DNA of 15,873 bases, from contig JAFDIX010000011.1 in NCBI GenBank assembly GCA_019307805.1, positions 1 through 15,873 on the forward strand, written 5' to 3'. Numbering within the stretch: the stretch's first letter is position 1; every line of letters begins with the position of its first letter. Origin of the DNA: Deltaproteobacteria bacterium (GTDB taxonomy: Bacteria; Desulfobacterota; DSM-4660; Desulfatiglandales; HGW-15). Positions 7,077-15,503 of this stretch are shown in pieces. The position numbers were made by a program, and so were the translations under genes. The notes under the pieces were generated by a model. The model saw only the letters and a program-made list of their open reading frames with translations. It was not told where the DNA came from and searched no databases.

Positions 7077-7973
7077 CTACCATACGGATTTCAGCAGACC
7101 CTTGGGTCGCAATAGGAGCACCAGCACAACAGCTGCATACGGGAATACAATCCCGAACTGGGGCCACAGGAGAACACCGAAGGATTTGGTGAGGCCGAAT
7201 ATCAGAGAGCCCACCAGGGCACCCCACATATTGCCCAACCCACCAATAGTCACGATGAGGAATGCTTCGATGATCATATCGTGATCCATCCCGATGGCGA
7301 CACTCATGGTCGGTGCAACGAGTGCTCCTCCCAGTCCGGCCAGAAAACAACCCAGTACAAAGGCAAAGGCAAAAACCCAGCCCACATTGATGCCAATGGC
7401 TCCCACCATCTCCATATCCACTGCCGCAGCCCTTGCAATCTTACCTATCTTTGTCTTATTTGTAAAAACCCAGAGACCAATCGCCACCAGGGGGCCCACC
7501 AGGAGGAGAAAGAGGTTGTAACGCGGGAAGGCGGAGCCGAAAATTTCTATGGACCCCTTAAGGAGATCCGGCGGCATGATGGAGCGGTAGTCCGAACCCC
7601 AGATGATTTTTACCAGATCTCCAAAAATGAGCATAAGTGCAAAGGTGAATAAAAGGAGCATCAAATGCTCTCTTTGATACAGATGACGAAAAAGAGTTCT
7701 CTCTGAAATCAGACTCACAAGGGCCACAACAAAAGGGGCAAGGATGAGTGCGACCCAAAATCCGAAGGAACCCCCACCGAGCAGTTTGGAGATTGAAAAG
7801 GCTGAAAATGCGCCGATCATGTAAAGCGAGCCATGTGCGATATTGGGGACCCTGAGTACGCCCAGGACAAAACTCAACCCCGATGTGACAACGAACAGGA
7901 TCATTGCCCCGCTCAGCCCCATAAGGAACTGACTGCCCACGGCAGCAAGGGTAATGGTGCGTTCTAATTCCAT
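7077..7973 (-). CDS. livH: Branched-chain amino acid-type ABC transporter permease LivH
   Basis: The 298-residue membrane permease has the LivH hallmarks LRVPNIAHGSLYMIGAF near residues 41-57, GINVGWVFAFAFVLGCFLAG near 193-212, and GGLGNMWGALVGSLIFGL near 244-261. It is the partner of LivM. The start is ATG at 7973, with AGGGA about 10 nt upstream. It lies 104 bp after the binding-protein gene, separated by a strong hairpin, which suggests lower expression than the binding protein. Confidence 0.92.
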   Translation of the reverse strand: MELERTITLAAVGSQFLMGLSGAMILFVVTSGLSFVLGVLRVPNIAHGSLYMIGAFSAFSISKLLGGGSFGFWVALILAPFVVALVSLISERTLFRHLYQREHLMLLLFTFALMLIFGDLVKIIWGSDYRSIMPPDLLKGSIEIFGSAFPRYNLFLLLVGPLVAIGLWVFTNKTKIGKIARAAAVDMEMVGAIGINVGWVFAFAFVLGCFLAGLGGALVAPTMSVAIGMDHDMIIEAFLIVTIGGLGNMWGALVGSLIFGLTKSFGVLLWPQFGIVFPYAAVVLVLLLRPKGLLKSVW

Positions 7974-8025
7974 GGCATAGATTCCCTGAAAAAATCAGCA
8001 GCAGAATGTTTGATGGGTGCACACA

Positions 8026-8067
8026 TCGCCCCCTGCCCTCCTGTTAGAATGAAGGGCCAGGGGGCGA
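8026..8067 (-). other. Intercistronic stem-loop between binding-protein and permease genes
   Basis: TCGCCCCCTGCCC pairs with GGGCCAGGGGGCGA, a stem of about 13 bp with one bulged base around a 15-nt loop. It starts 11 nt after the binding-protein stop codon. No T-run follows, so transcription probably reads through. Such hairpins after the first gene of binding-protein-dependent transporter operons commonly protect or trim the upstream message and raise binding-protein output; that role is inferred here. Confidence 0.6.
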
Positions 8068-8077
8068 GAACAGGGTG

Positions 8078-9325
8078 CTATTTCCCGCGTGCCGCCTTAA
8101 TCTCCTTACACGTAGGCATAATCGCACTGGCGGGTATTGTTTTGATATTGGTAGAGTATACGAAATTATATTGCGGGGATTTCCCGGTGATGCCCAGATA
8201 CATGGGAAGGGCAACCTGATGGTCGCAGGCCCGCATCTCTATCTGTCCGACCGGGCTTGCGATTTTCAGTCCTGACATAGCATCGATAAACTTCTCTGTG
8301 TCGGTGGATCCCGCTTTTTTGTATGCTTCCCCGATAAATTTCCCTGTGATGTATCCGTGAAAGGCGGGAAAGCCCGGGGGATTGCCATAGGCCGCCTCAA
8401 ATGCCTTTACAAATGCCCTGTTGGCGGAGGTCTTTGGATAGTAGAAGTGGTAATCCGCAGTCCCTAGAACGCCTACCGGAAAATTGGGTCCCAGGGGCCT
8501 GTTCACAGAATGGTCCGTAGAGGTATGAAGCAGGATGGGAAACTTTTTGGCCATTTCGGTCGCCTTGATGGTTTTCATGATATTGGTCATGCTGCGACCG
8601 CCGGTAGCAAAAATCACGGCATCGGGTTTCGCCGCGGCAATGGATGTCAAATAGGGCATGAGATCAGGTTCCCCCGGTTTCCACCAGGATTTTCCGATCA
8701 GTTTGACATCGGGCTTCAGTGCCTTGAGATTTCTCCAGGTAGCATTCGCAATAGCATGGCCATATTCATAATCATCCCCGGCTATCCAGTACCTGACCCA
8801 GGGCTTTTTGGAAAGTGCCACACCCCCTGCCTTCCCGGCCATTGCCGTATTTTCGCCAGTGGAGAAAACATAACGATGGCCCTTGGCCCCGGTAATCTTC
8901 TCACTTTTGGCAATCCATACGAAGAGAGGGACCTTTTCTTTTTTGACAAAACTGCCAAGGGCCAGGGCCAAACCACTGTTGATGACGCCAACAAGGATAT
9001 CCACATTTTCCCTCATGACCAGTTCCTTGGCCATGCTGAGACCGATGTCCACCTTGAACTTTGTGTCCCGGGTGGTATATTCGATTTTTTTTCCAAGGAT
9101 CCCCTTCTGGTTGATCTGGTCAACAGCCAGTTTGAACCCGTTCAGGGCGTCTTTGCAGAACACTGCGGGCGGCCCGCTGTAGCAATCAATGACACCCACC
9201 TTAATGTTTCGTGCCTGTGCAGCCCCCCCCGGGAGTAAAAGCGATATGGCCAAAAGGCCTGCCATAAACGCGATACCCCAACTAAAACACCGATGCCTTC
9301 TTTGATCCGCTTTTTTCAAAAACAT
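8078..9325 (-). CDS. Periplasmic substrate-binding protein of the Liv-type ABC transporter
   Basis: The 415-residue protein is a type I periplasmic binding protein of the LivJ/LivK family. ATG at 9325 is chosen because it follows GGGAGGG with a 5-nt spacer and begins a signal peptide: a basic N-region, a hydrophobic core at about 17-32 and a likely signal peptidase site after AQA (residue 38). The longer open frame to 9469 has no such support. The mature protein opens with NIKVGVIDCYSGPPAVFCKD and includes the VDILVG and DAVIFATGG strands of the fold. The usual ligand-site pattern of leucine-binding proteins is not obvious here, so amides, urea-like or aromatic ligands are also possible. It is the first gene of the five-gene operon, with its own promoter upstream. 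Confidence 0.9.
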   Translation of the reverse strand: MFLKKADQRRHRCFSWGIAFMAGLLAISLLLPGGAAQARNIKVGVIDCYSGPPAVFCKDALNGFKLAVDQINQKGILGKKIEYTTRDTKFKVDIGLSMAKELVMRENVDILVGVINSGLALALGSFVKKEKVPLFVWIAKSEKITGAKGHRYVFSTGENTAMAGKAGGVALSKKPWVRYWIAGDDYEYGHAIANATWRNLKALKPDVKLIGKSWWKPGEPDLMPYLTSIAAAKPDAVIFATGGRSMTNIMKTIKATEMAKKFPILLHTSTDHSVNRPLGPNFPVGVLGTADYHFYYPKTSANRAFVKAFEAAYGNPPGFPAFHGYITGKFIGEAYKKAGSTDTEKFIDAMSGLKIASPVGQIEMRACDHQVALPMYLGITGKSPQYNFVYSTNIKTIPASAIMPTCKEIKAARGK

Positions 9326-9514
9326 GATCGCCCTCCCTTCATAGATGAAAGTGATGTTGGAAAAGGTAAAGAGACAGTGCACAAAGGTTTCAACGGCCTT
9401 CCCCTGCAAATTCCCAGTGGGTTTTACTGATGGGATCAGGGGTGTCAAGGCTTGTTTCGATTGAAGCATCTATAATGGATGTCATTACAAAAGAACTTTT
9501 CTTTACGGGGCGCC

Positions 9515-9543
9515 AGTATATGGAAAAGGCCGAATAGTGTCAA
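9515..9543 (-). promoter_or_regulatory. Strong sigma70-like promoter of the transporter operon
   Basis: On the minus strand TTGACA (9538-9543) and TATACT (9515-9520) are separated by exactly 17 bp, a perfect -35 and a 5/6 match at -10. Transcription would begin near 9508, giving a leader of about 183 nt before the binding-protein ATG at 9325. The leader contains a single GTGCAC core (9377-9382), but no riboswitch that I recognise. The promoter lies between the M24 peptidase stop and the transporter. Confidence 0.6.
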
Positions 9544-9588
9544 TTGGAAAAGCAGGTATTGGTACTGCGTTTTGAGTGCTTTTTAAAA

Positions 9589-10833
9589 TCACACTTCATA
9601 TATTTCCTGGCTTGCGGGGGTGAGGACTGCATTGCCCCCCTGGGTCAACACAACCGTATTTTCAATGCCCACGGATCCTTCCCCGGGAAAAACCATTTTG
9701 GGCTCCACCGCAATGATCATGCCTTCTTCGAGGGGATAGGAGTGCCCCTCGGCGAGAAAAGGCATCTCGTTGAGTGCCAATCCGAGACCGTGCCCGATGA
9801 AGCGCGTCTGGAGACCGGGAGGTCCCAGGTAACTCTCTTTGTAGCCCAGCTTCTCTGCCAGGCGGACCGTCTTGATATAAATCTCTTCACAATCCGCGCC
9901 TGGTTTGGCCTCATCCAGCACCCGGTCATGGATTTCCCGGCACGCCCTGTATGCGTCCATGAATTTATTCGGCATTTCTCCGATGGAATACATCCGCGTC
10001 TCATCCGCCTGATAGCCCTGATAACAGGTTCCGAAATCCACAAGAATAGGCTCTCTCGCCTTCATGGGCTTTAGACTGGCCCCCACCGGAAAGGCCGGTG
10101 AAAGGCCCAAACCGCCCATGGGGGAATCTGATTGACTCACGATTCCGCCGGTCACCCCGCTCAGCACATGCCAGGTGTAGGCCTCATAATTAATGGAGCG
10201 CACCCTCAAAAGCCCTTCATGGCCCAGGGCTTTGGCAGCCGCCTCCAAAAGGCCTGCAAAGGCAATTTCCGTCATTCCTTCCTGGAGGATTGCCCTCCCC
10301 TTTTCATAGACCATTTCGCCTATAACCCCGGCCTGTTTTATGAGATCGATCTCATAGGAGGACTTGATCATTCGCAGGGTGCGAATGAGTTGGGAAGCAT
10401 CCACAAATACACACTTCGGAAACAGGTCCTTGAACCAGAGATAATCCCGGGCGGGCAGGACATCCAATTCAAGACCCAGGGTTCCGGGCAACCTTCCCTG
10501 GTGTTCCTTGATGAGGGAAGGGACATCCTTTATTGACCGCATGCCCACAATATTTTCCAGAGGAGATTCCAGCCGGGCGCGTGCTTCCTCCCTTCGGACC
10601 ATGAGAAGGGGTTTTTCCTCTAAGGGGACAAACAGCAGGGTGTCCTGGGTGGTCCCGGAAAAATAAAAACGGTCCATTTTCTCATAGAAGAGAATCCCAT
10701 CCATGCCCATTTCCGCCATGCCCGACCTGAGCCTGCTCAATCGCGCTTCTATCTCCGCCCCGGGAGTGCACGACAGGCCATGGGATCTGCTCAGTCCCTC
10801 AAATTCCGTCTCAACCCACTGCGTGTAATCCAT
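9589..10833 (-). CDS. M24 family metallopeptidase (Xaa-Pro aminopeptidase / creatinase fold)
   Basis: The 414-residue protein has a creatinase-type N-terminal domain (about 25-160) and a pita-bread catalytic domain (about 165-410). All five dinuclear metal ligands are visible: Asp266 (VDFG), Asp277 (ADETR), His348 (GHGLGL), Glu377 (AVEPKM) and Glu391 (GIENTV). It is therefore probably an active metallopeptidase, cleaving Xaa-Pro or similar dipeptides, although creatinase-like and lyase members share the fold. No signal peptide is present, so it is cytoplasmic. The ATG at 10833 has only a weak AGGAA site upstream. It lies just upstream of the transporter operon in the same direction, which suggests a role in processing imported peptides or amides. 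Confidence 0.88.
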   Translation of the reverse strand: MDYTQWVETEFEGLSRSHGLSCTPGAEIEARLSRLRSGMAEMGMDGILFYEKMDRFYFSGTTQDTLLFVPLEEKPLLMVRREEARARLESPLENIVGMRSIKDVPSLIKEHQGRLPGTLGLELDVLPARDYLWFKDLFPKCVFVDASQLIRTLRMIKSSYEIDLIKQAGVIGEMVYEKGRAILQEGMTEIAFAGLLEAAAKALGHEGLLRVRSINYEAYTWHVLSGVTGGIVSQSDSPMGGLGLSPAFPVGASLKPMKAREPILVDFGTCYQGYQADETRMYSIGEMPNKFMDAYRACREIHDRVLDEAKPGADCEEIYIKTVRLAEKLGYKESYLGPPGLQTRFIGHGLGLALNEMPFLAEGHSYPLEEGMIIAVEPKMVFPGEGSVGIENTVVLTQGGNAVLTPASQEIYEV

Positions 10834-10864
10834 ATCTCAAATTCCTGCTATAATGTTTTCTAAT

Positions 10865-10884
10865 ATCCAGCATCCAGAAACCAG
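10865..10884. repeat. Short heptad repeat (CCAG every 7 bases)
   Basis: CCAG occurs at 10867, 10874 and 10881 with a 7-base period, in ATCCAG-CATCCAG-AAACCAG. It is a short imperfect tandem repeat in the gap between the M24 gene and the dehydrogenase remnant, with no gene in it. Confidence 0.35.
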
Positions 10885-10969
10885 TATCTTGAATCGTACC
10901 CTCAAGGCCTGGCATTTCTCATATGAAAGCTTCGGCCTGAAGATAGGATTCTGGCCGCTCATGGGGCGC

Positions 10970-11113
10970 CTACATCCCCCAACCCCCGGAAACGGGTATA
11001 GCCGCACCGGTGATAAATGACGCATCCTCGGAGGCCAGAAATGCGATTACCCTTGCCACTTCTTCGGGTTCCCCAATACGCCCCATGGGGGTATCCGCTA
11101 TGATGCGCCCTTT
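10970..11113 (-). pseudogene. C-terminal remnant of a short-chain dehydrogenase/reductase (FabG-like)
   Basis: Reading down from 11113 the frame gives KGRIIADTPMGRIGEPEEVA, then RVIAFLASEDASFITGAAIP and VSGGWGM, ending at TAG 10970-10972. The PMGRIGEPEEVA...FLAS...ITG...VSGG pattern is the standard C-terminal end of classical short-chain dehydrogenases. The cofactor-binding TGxxxGxG motif and the YxxxK catalytic site, about 200 residues upstream in an intact enzyme, are absent; the space to the MerR gene is only about 70 bp. It is a decayed or truncated gene, left by deletion or rearrangement between the transporter region and the translation cluster. The rest of the 349-bp gap 10834-11182 shows no other gene. 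Confidence 0.75.
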
Positions 11114-11182
11114 GTACTTTATAGAGTGGCATTCTGAACGAACTGCGCCCTGCGGAGCAGATCAGTGAAGAACCGAAACGGA

Positions 11183-11512
11183 TTATGAAGAGAGGGTTTT
11201 TAGAATATCCTGAAGTTCTGTTTTGAGGTCCTCAAAAAATCTCCTGTCAGGGGGGTCGATCTCCGTTGCCTGTCGTTTCAATTTCTGTCTCGCCCCCTCA
11301 ATGGTCATCTTTTCGTCATAGAGGAGCCTTTTAATCTCCATGATAATTTCAAGGTCTTTTTTCTGATAGGTCCTCTGGTTCGAATCAGCCCGGGTTGGTC
11401 TGATCTGGGGAAATTCGGTTTCCCAGTAACGAAGAACATAGGGCTCAACACCGATAATACGGCTTACTTCGCCTATACGAAAATACCGCCTGTCATCAAG
11501 GATCTGCGCCAT
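11183..11512 (-). CDS. MerR-family transcriptional regulator
   Basis: This is a small, 109-residue MerR-type protein. The winged helix-turn-helix occupies about residues 11-75, with FRIGEVSRIIGVEPYVLRYW as recognition core and QRTY at the wing. A short helical dimerisation tail follows, without the cysteines of metal-sensing members. It starts 4 bp after pheT, and its ribosome binding site GGAGG lies within the last pheT codons, so it is probably co-transcribed with pheT. A small MerR gene after pheT is common in deltaproteobacterial genomes. Target and ligand are unknown. Confidence 0.9.
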   Translation of the reverse strand: MAQILDDRRYFRIGEVSRIIGVEPYVLRYWETEFPQIRPTRADSNQRTYQKKDLEIIMEIKRLLYDEKMTIEGARQKLKRQATEIDPPDRRFFEDLKTELQDILKTLSS

Positions 11513-11516
11513 CGGA

Positions 11517-13931
11517 TCAACCCTCCCGCAGTCTTCCTCCCGTCTTTTCCATTATCCTCCGGATGATACCTTCGTGCAGCTGGTTGATATCTTTACCATC
11601 CAAGGTGCCCGCTTTGGACCTGTAACATATCCTAAAACTCATGGCCTTTTCCCCGGGGTCCATCTTCTTCCCTTCATAGAGATCAAAGACAGAGACGGAT
11701 TCGATCAGCTCTCCCCCCTCGCCCTTTATAATATCCTGGACGCTTGCACTCTCTGTTTGCCTATGCAAGACAAAGGAGATATCTCTGTAGACGGCAGGGA
11801 ATTTTGCAAAGGGCTGAAAACGCATGGCCCCGGGCATACTCTGGAGAACCTGCATTATATCCAATTCAAAGAGGAATGCACTTTCCGCTTTCAAATCCGC
11901 TGCCTGAAGGACCTCCCGGGAGAACGCCCCCACAAAACCCAGGGGAGATCCTGAGCGAATGATCTCGGCACAGAGGCCGGAATCGTATCCCGGAGGGATC
12001 CTACCCCTTTTAAAAACCAAGCCCTCCAACCCCAGTTCCTTCAGAAGGGCTTCCACCGTTCCCTTTACATCATAAAATCCGACATTTCTCTCTGCACTGA
12101 ACCAGTTTTTTTGATTGTACAGACCTGTCAATACTCCTGCCAGTCCGGGCTTCTCATCGGGTAAATCATGGCCCTGCCGATCAAAAAAAATCCTCCCCCA
12201 TTCAAACAGTTTCAGGTCTTCTTCGCCATGATTGATATTGGTCTTCATGGCAGCAAGCAGTCCCGGAAGGAGAGATGTTCTCATGACCGACTGTTCACTG
12301 CTCAGGGCATTGAGGAGAGTGACAAAAGATCGCAGTTCACCCTTTTCTTCGACGCCGAGCAGATCAGCGGTTTCCGGGGCTACAAAGCTATAGGAAATGA
12401 TTTCGGTAAAGCCAAATCCCACCATGGCTTCCTTTACCCTTTCCCGAAGCGCACGCTCAGGGCCGGCTTCCTCCTCGGTCGGGCTGATGGCAGGATAGGT
12501 CACAGGAATTCTATCATATCCCTCCATCCTGGCAACCTCTTCCATGAGGTCGACTTCTCTGGTGATATCAACCCGAAAGGTCGGTGCTTTCACATGCAGC
12601 ACATTGCCATCGCCCCCCTGGACATCCATTTCAAGGGCTTCCAGGTGACGGGCCATGCCTTCGCCACTGAGGGAAGTCCCCAGGAAGTGGTTTGTCTTGT
12701 CAATTCTCAAATCAATGCCGGGCATCTCAAATGGTTTTGGATAAACATCGATCGCTCCCTTCAGTACCTTTCCCCCTGCCAACTGGGAAATAAGCATCAA
12801 GGCCCTTTGAAGGGAGAAAATCACCCCTTCAATGTCTATCCCTCTTTCGAATCGATAGGACGCCTCTGTAGAAATGTTGAGGTGCTTTGATCCTCGACGA
12901 ATGGTAATGGGGTCAAAATAGGCACTTTCAATCAATACATTGGTAGACCCGGCAAATATCTCGGAGTTCAGGCCACCCATAATTCCGGCAACGGCCACAG
13001 CCCCCTTGCCATCACAGATCATGAGGGTCTCCGCGCTGAGAGCATGGGTCTGCCCATCCAATGTGGTGAACTTTTCCCCTTCTTCCGCACGTTTCACCAC
13101 GATCCTGTTCTCCCTGAGCCGATCGTAGTCAAAGGCATGAAGAGGCTGCCCCAGTTCAAGGAGCACATAATTGCTGACATCCACTACATTACTGATACAC
13201 CTTACACCTGAAACATGGAGCCGATGCCGCATCCAGAAGGGAGAGGGTTTCGAGGCCACTCCAAGTACCATGCCTGCGGCATAGCGGGGGCAGCCTGCCG
13301 GGTCTTCTACAACCACGCTCGTAAGGTCTTCAACGGGTGGTTCGTCTTCGACAAAGGCAATCTCCGGCCTTCGCAGTGGCCTGCCGGTCAAGGCTGCAAT
13401 CTCCCTTGCAATCCCGATAACGGAAGTACAGTCCGGTCGGTTGGGGGTGATGCTGATATCCAGAGCCCAATCTTCGAGTGAGAGTTCAGACGCCACCCCG
13501 GCTCCCGGTTTCAGATCTGATGGAAGCTTCATGAGTTCGGAATGGTCATCGCTCAAGCCCATTTCATCCTCGGCCAAAAGCATCCCAAAGGATTTTTGGC
13601 CCCGGATATCCGTCTCTTTGACCTTCATGCCCCCGGGCAATCCCGTACCCGGTAATGCCAGTGGAACCATGGCGCCGGTTTCAAGATTGGGTGCACCGCA
13701 GACCACGGATACCTTCCCCCCGCCCGGGTCCACTTCGCATATGAAAAGCCTGTCCGCAGAAGGGTGTGTTTTTACCGACAGCAACCTTGCCGCCACAATG
13801 TCCTCAAGGCCATGGCCCACAGGTTCCAGAGTCTCGACCTCCAGACCGGACATGGTCAGCATATGGGCCAACTCATCTGCGGACATGGAAATGTCCACAT
13901 AATCTTTTAACCAGTTTAAACTAACTCTCAT
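11517..13931 (-). CDS. pheT: Phenylalanyl-tRNA synthetase beta subunit
   Basis: The 804-residue subunit is full length for bacterial PheT. Domains in order are the N-terminal MRVSLNWLKDYVD start, an EMAP-like tRNA-binding domain at about 40-150, the B3/B4 editing region at about 210-390 (with SNVVDVSNYVLLELGQPLHAFD), the B5 domain at about 400-480, the catalytic-like core at about 490-690, and the C-terminal ferredoxin-fold anticodon-binding domain at about 710-803 (FPAVYRDISFVL). With PheS it forms the alpha2-beta2 enzyme that charges tRNA-Phe and removes mis-charged tyrosine. The gap to pheS is 10 bp, so the two are co-transcribed. The ribosome binding site is a weak AAGAAAGAAA. Confidence 0.97.
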   Translation of the reverse strand: MRVSLNWLKDYVDISMSADELAHMLTMSGLEVETLEPVGHGLEDIVAARLLSVKTHPSADRLFICEVDPGGGKVSVVCGAPNLETGAMVPLALPGTGLPGGMKVKETDIRGQKSFGMLLAEDEMGLSDDHSELMKLPSDLKPGAGVASELSLEDWALDISITPNRPDCTSVIGIAREIAALTGRPLRRPEIAFVEDEPPVEDLTSVVVEDPAGCPRYAAGMVLGVASKPSPFWMRHRLHVSGVRCISNVVDVSNYVLLELGQPLHAFDYDRLRENRIVVKRAEEGEKFTTLDGQTHALSAETLMICDGKGAVAVAGIMGGLNSEIFAGSTNVLIESAYFDPITIRRGSKHLNISTEASYRFERGIDIEGVIFSLQRALMLISQLAGGKVLKGAIDVYPKPFEMPGIDLRIDKTNHFLGTSLSGEGMARHLEALEMDVQGGDGNVLHVKAPTFRVDITREVDLMEEVARMEGYDRIPVTYPAISPTEEEAGPERALRERVKEAMVGFGFTEIISYSFVAPETADLLGVEEKGELRSFVTLLNALSSEQSVMRTSLLPGLLAAMKTNINHGEEDLKLFEWGRIFFDRQGHDLPDEKPGLAGVLTGLYNQKNWFSAERNVGFYDVKGTVEALLKELGLEGLVFKRGRIPPGYDSGLCAEIIRSGSPLGFVGAFSREVLQAADLKAESAFLFELDIMQVLQSMPGAMRFQPFAKFPAVYRDISFVLHRQTESASVQDIIKGEGGELIESVSVFDLYEGKKMDPGEKAMSFRICYRSKAGTLDGKDINQLHEGIIRRIMEKTGGRLREG

Positions 13932-13941
13932 GGTTTCTTTC

Positions 13942-14949
13942 TTAGAATTGTTTTAAAAACCGCATGTCATTCTTGAAGAAAAGTTGAATGTCGTCAATAC
14001 CGAATTTCAGCATTGCAATCCTCTCGATCCCTATGCCAAAGGCAAATCCGGAATATATTTCCGGATCATAATCGACAAAGCCATAGACTTCCGGGTCTAC
14101 CATGCCGGAGCCCAGGATCTCAAGCCATCCTGTCTTCGAGCAAGTGCGGCACCCTTTTCCTCCGCACAGGATACATTGAATATCCACTTCCGCACTTGGT
14201 TCTGTAAAAGGGAAAAAACTGGGTCTGAAACGGAGCGCCGTTTCCTTTCCGAACATCTGGTGGAGAAAGGAGGTCAAGGTCCCCTTGAGATCCCCAAAAG
14301 TGACCCCCCGGTCAACCAGAAGCCCTTCTACCTGATGGAACATGGGGGTATGGGACACATCCGAATCCCTCCGATATACCTTGCCGGGTGAAATAACACT
14401 CACGGGAGGTTGTTTGCGCTCCATCACGCGTACCTGCATGGGGGATGTATGGGTTCTTAAAACCACCTTTTCAGATACATAAAAAGTGTCCTGCATATCT
14501 CTTGCTGGATGATCTTTCGGGATATTAAGGGCTTCAAAATTATAATAGTCCAGTTCTACATTTGGCCCTTCAGCCACTCTGAATCCCATTTTCATGAAGA
14601 TGTCGCATATCTCTCTGAACATCTGGGTGATGGGATGCATGTGACCCCGCAGGGGCTCTCTTCCGGGTAATGTGAGGTCCAGAAAAGAGGTCGCCCCGCC
14701 TTTTTCATGCTCCAGCCTTTCAAGTGTCTTTTCAAAGCTTTGGCTGAGCTCCTTCTTCACCCGGTTGGCCAGCTTCCCCACCTCCGGTCTCAGTTCAGGG
14801 GGCAGGTCACCCATCTTCCTTACCATGGAAGTGAGCAGGCCCTTTTTGCCAAGGTAGTGAATGCGAAACGATTCCAGGCTTGAAATGTCTTTCAGGCTAT
14901 CAAGTTCTCTTCGGGCCTTCTTTTCCAGTTCAAGGAGTTCTTCCTTCAT
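13942..14949 (-). CDS. pheS: Phenylalanyl-tRNA synthetase alpha subunit
   Basis: The catalytic subunit is 335 residues from the ATG at 14949; a TTG 24 bp upstream (14973) would add MRGRRAKR, but the ATG start matches family N-termini better. A coiled N-terminal arm leads to IHYLGKKGLLT at about 30-40. The class II core shows HPITQ (105-109), RTHTS (165-169), YRRDSDVSHTPMFHQ (192-206) and motif 3 FGIGIERIAML (304-314). Four cysteines (259, 262, 267, 270) in CILCGGKGCRTC suggest a structural metal site, as found in some bacterial PheS. It makes phenylalanyl-adenylate and transfers phenylalanine to tRNA-Phe. Confidence 0.97.
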   Translation of the reverse strand: MKEELLELEKKARRELDSLKDISSLESFRIHYLGKKGLLTSMVRKMGDLPPELRPEVGKLANRVKKELSQSFEKTLERLEHEKGGATSFLDLTLPGREPLRGHMHPITQMFREICDIFMKMGFRVAEGPNVELDYYNFEALNIPKDHPARDMQDTFYVSEKVVLRTHTSPMQVRVMERKQPPVSVISPGKVYRRDSDVSHTPMFHQVEGLLVDRGVTFGDLKGTLTSFLHQMFGKETALRFRPSFFPFTEPSAEVDIQCILCGGKGCRTCSKTGWLEILGSGMVDPEVYGFVDYDPEIYSGFAFGIGIERIAMLKFGIDDIQLFFKNDMRFLKQF

Positions 14950-14980
14950 TCGCTTAGCTCGTCTGCCCCTCAAGCGCCCT

Positions 14981-15023
14981 CAGGCGGGGATAGGTAAGCC
15001 CCGCCTGGAAATTCAAACGGGGC
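14981..15023 (-). promoter_or_regulatory. Mutually exclusive hairpins in the rplT-pheS leader
   Basis: CAGGCGGGG (14981-14989) pairs perfectly with CCCCGCCTG (14999-15007), a 9-bp stem with a 9-nt loop. GCCCCG (14998-15003) can instead pair with CGGGGC (15018-15023). The two helices share bases 14999-15003 and cannot form together. They lie 32-74 nt ahead of the pheS ATG. No U-run and no Phe-rich leader peptide is seen, so this is not a classical pheS attenuator, but the switching geometry suggests RNA-level control. Confidence 0.4.
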
Positions 15024-15066
15024 CCATTGATTGGACTCAAAAAACAGCTTAAGTACCTGTTTATTT

Positions 15067-15411
15067 TCACTTTACCATATTGGCGACTTCCGAGAAGGCA
15101 GCCGGATCACTGACAGCCATCTCCGCGAGCAACTTTCTATCCAGATCGATACCCGCCTCATGGAGTCCTCCCATGAGTCTGCTGTAAGACAAACCGTTTT
15201 CCCTTGCAGCAGCATTAATCCGGATGATCCAGAGTTTCCGAAAGTCCCTTTTTTTTGCCCTTCGGTCCCTGTAGGCATACATTCCTGCCCTATCGACGCT
15301 TATACTGGCCGTTTTGATGAGCTTACTCTGTCCTCCCCGGAAGCCCTTGGCCGCCTTCAGGACCTTGTTTCTCCTCCGTCGTGCTTTAATTCCTCTTTTT
15401 ACCCTTGGCAT
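15067..15411 (-). CDS. rplT: Large ribosomal subunit protein bL20
   Basis: The 114-residue basic protein begins MPRVKRGIKARRRRNKVL, the L20 signature, and contains YAYRDRRAKKRDFRKLWI and INAAARENGLSYSRLMGGL, both characteristic of the family. Its length is close to the usual 117-119. L20 binds 23S rRNA early in 50S assembly and in several bacteria represses its own operon by binding the mRNA leader. It lies between rpmI and pheS, as in many bacteria. Confidence 0.98.
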   Translation of the reverse strand: MPRVKRGIKARRRRNKVLKAAKGFRGGQSKLIKTASISVDRAGMYAYRDRRAKKRDFRKLWIIRINAAARENGLSYSRLMGGLHEAGIDLDRKLLAEMAVSDPAAFSEVANMVK

Positions 15412-15503
15412 TTCATTCCTCTTTTCTCAAACATTCAAATGGGTTCTCGGGCATCGGACCGGAAATCTTACTGAGTCATCCCGTACCCACACGTCCCGGT
15501 TTA

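Noticed and set aside
10837..11025. 62-codon open frame on the minus strand after the dehydrogenase remnant
   Set aside because: It has no ribosome binding site or recognisable motif and overlaps the dehydrogenase remnant in another frame.
11120..11182. tRNA gene after the MerR gene
   Set aside because: A tRNA is sometimes found downstream of such clusters, but no cloverleaf, TTCNANNC arm or acceptor pairing could be built here.
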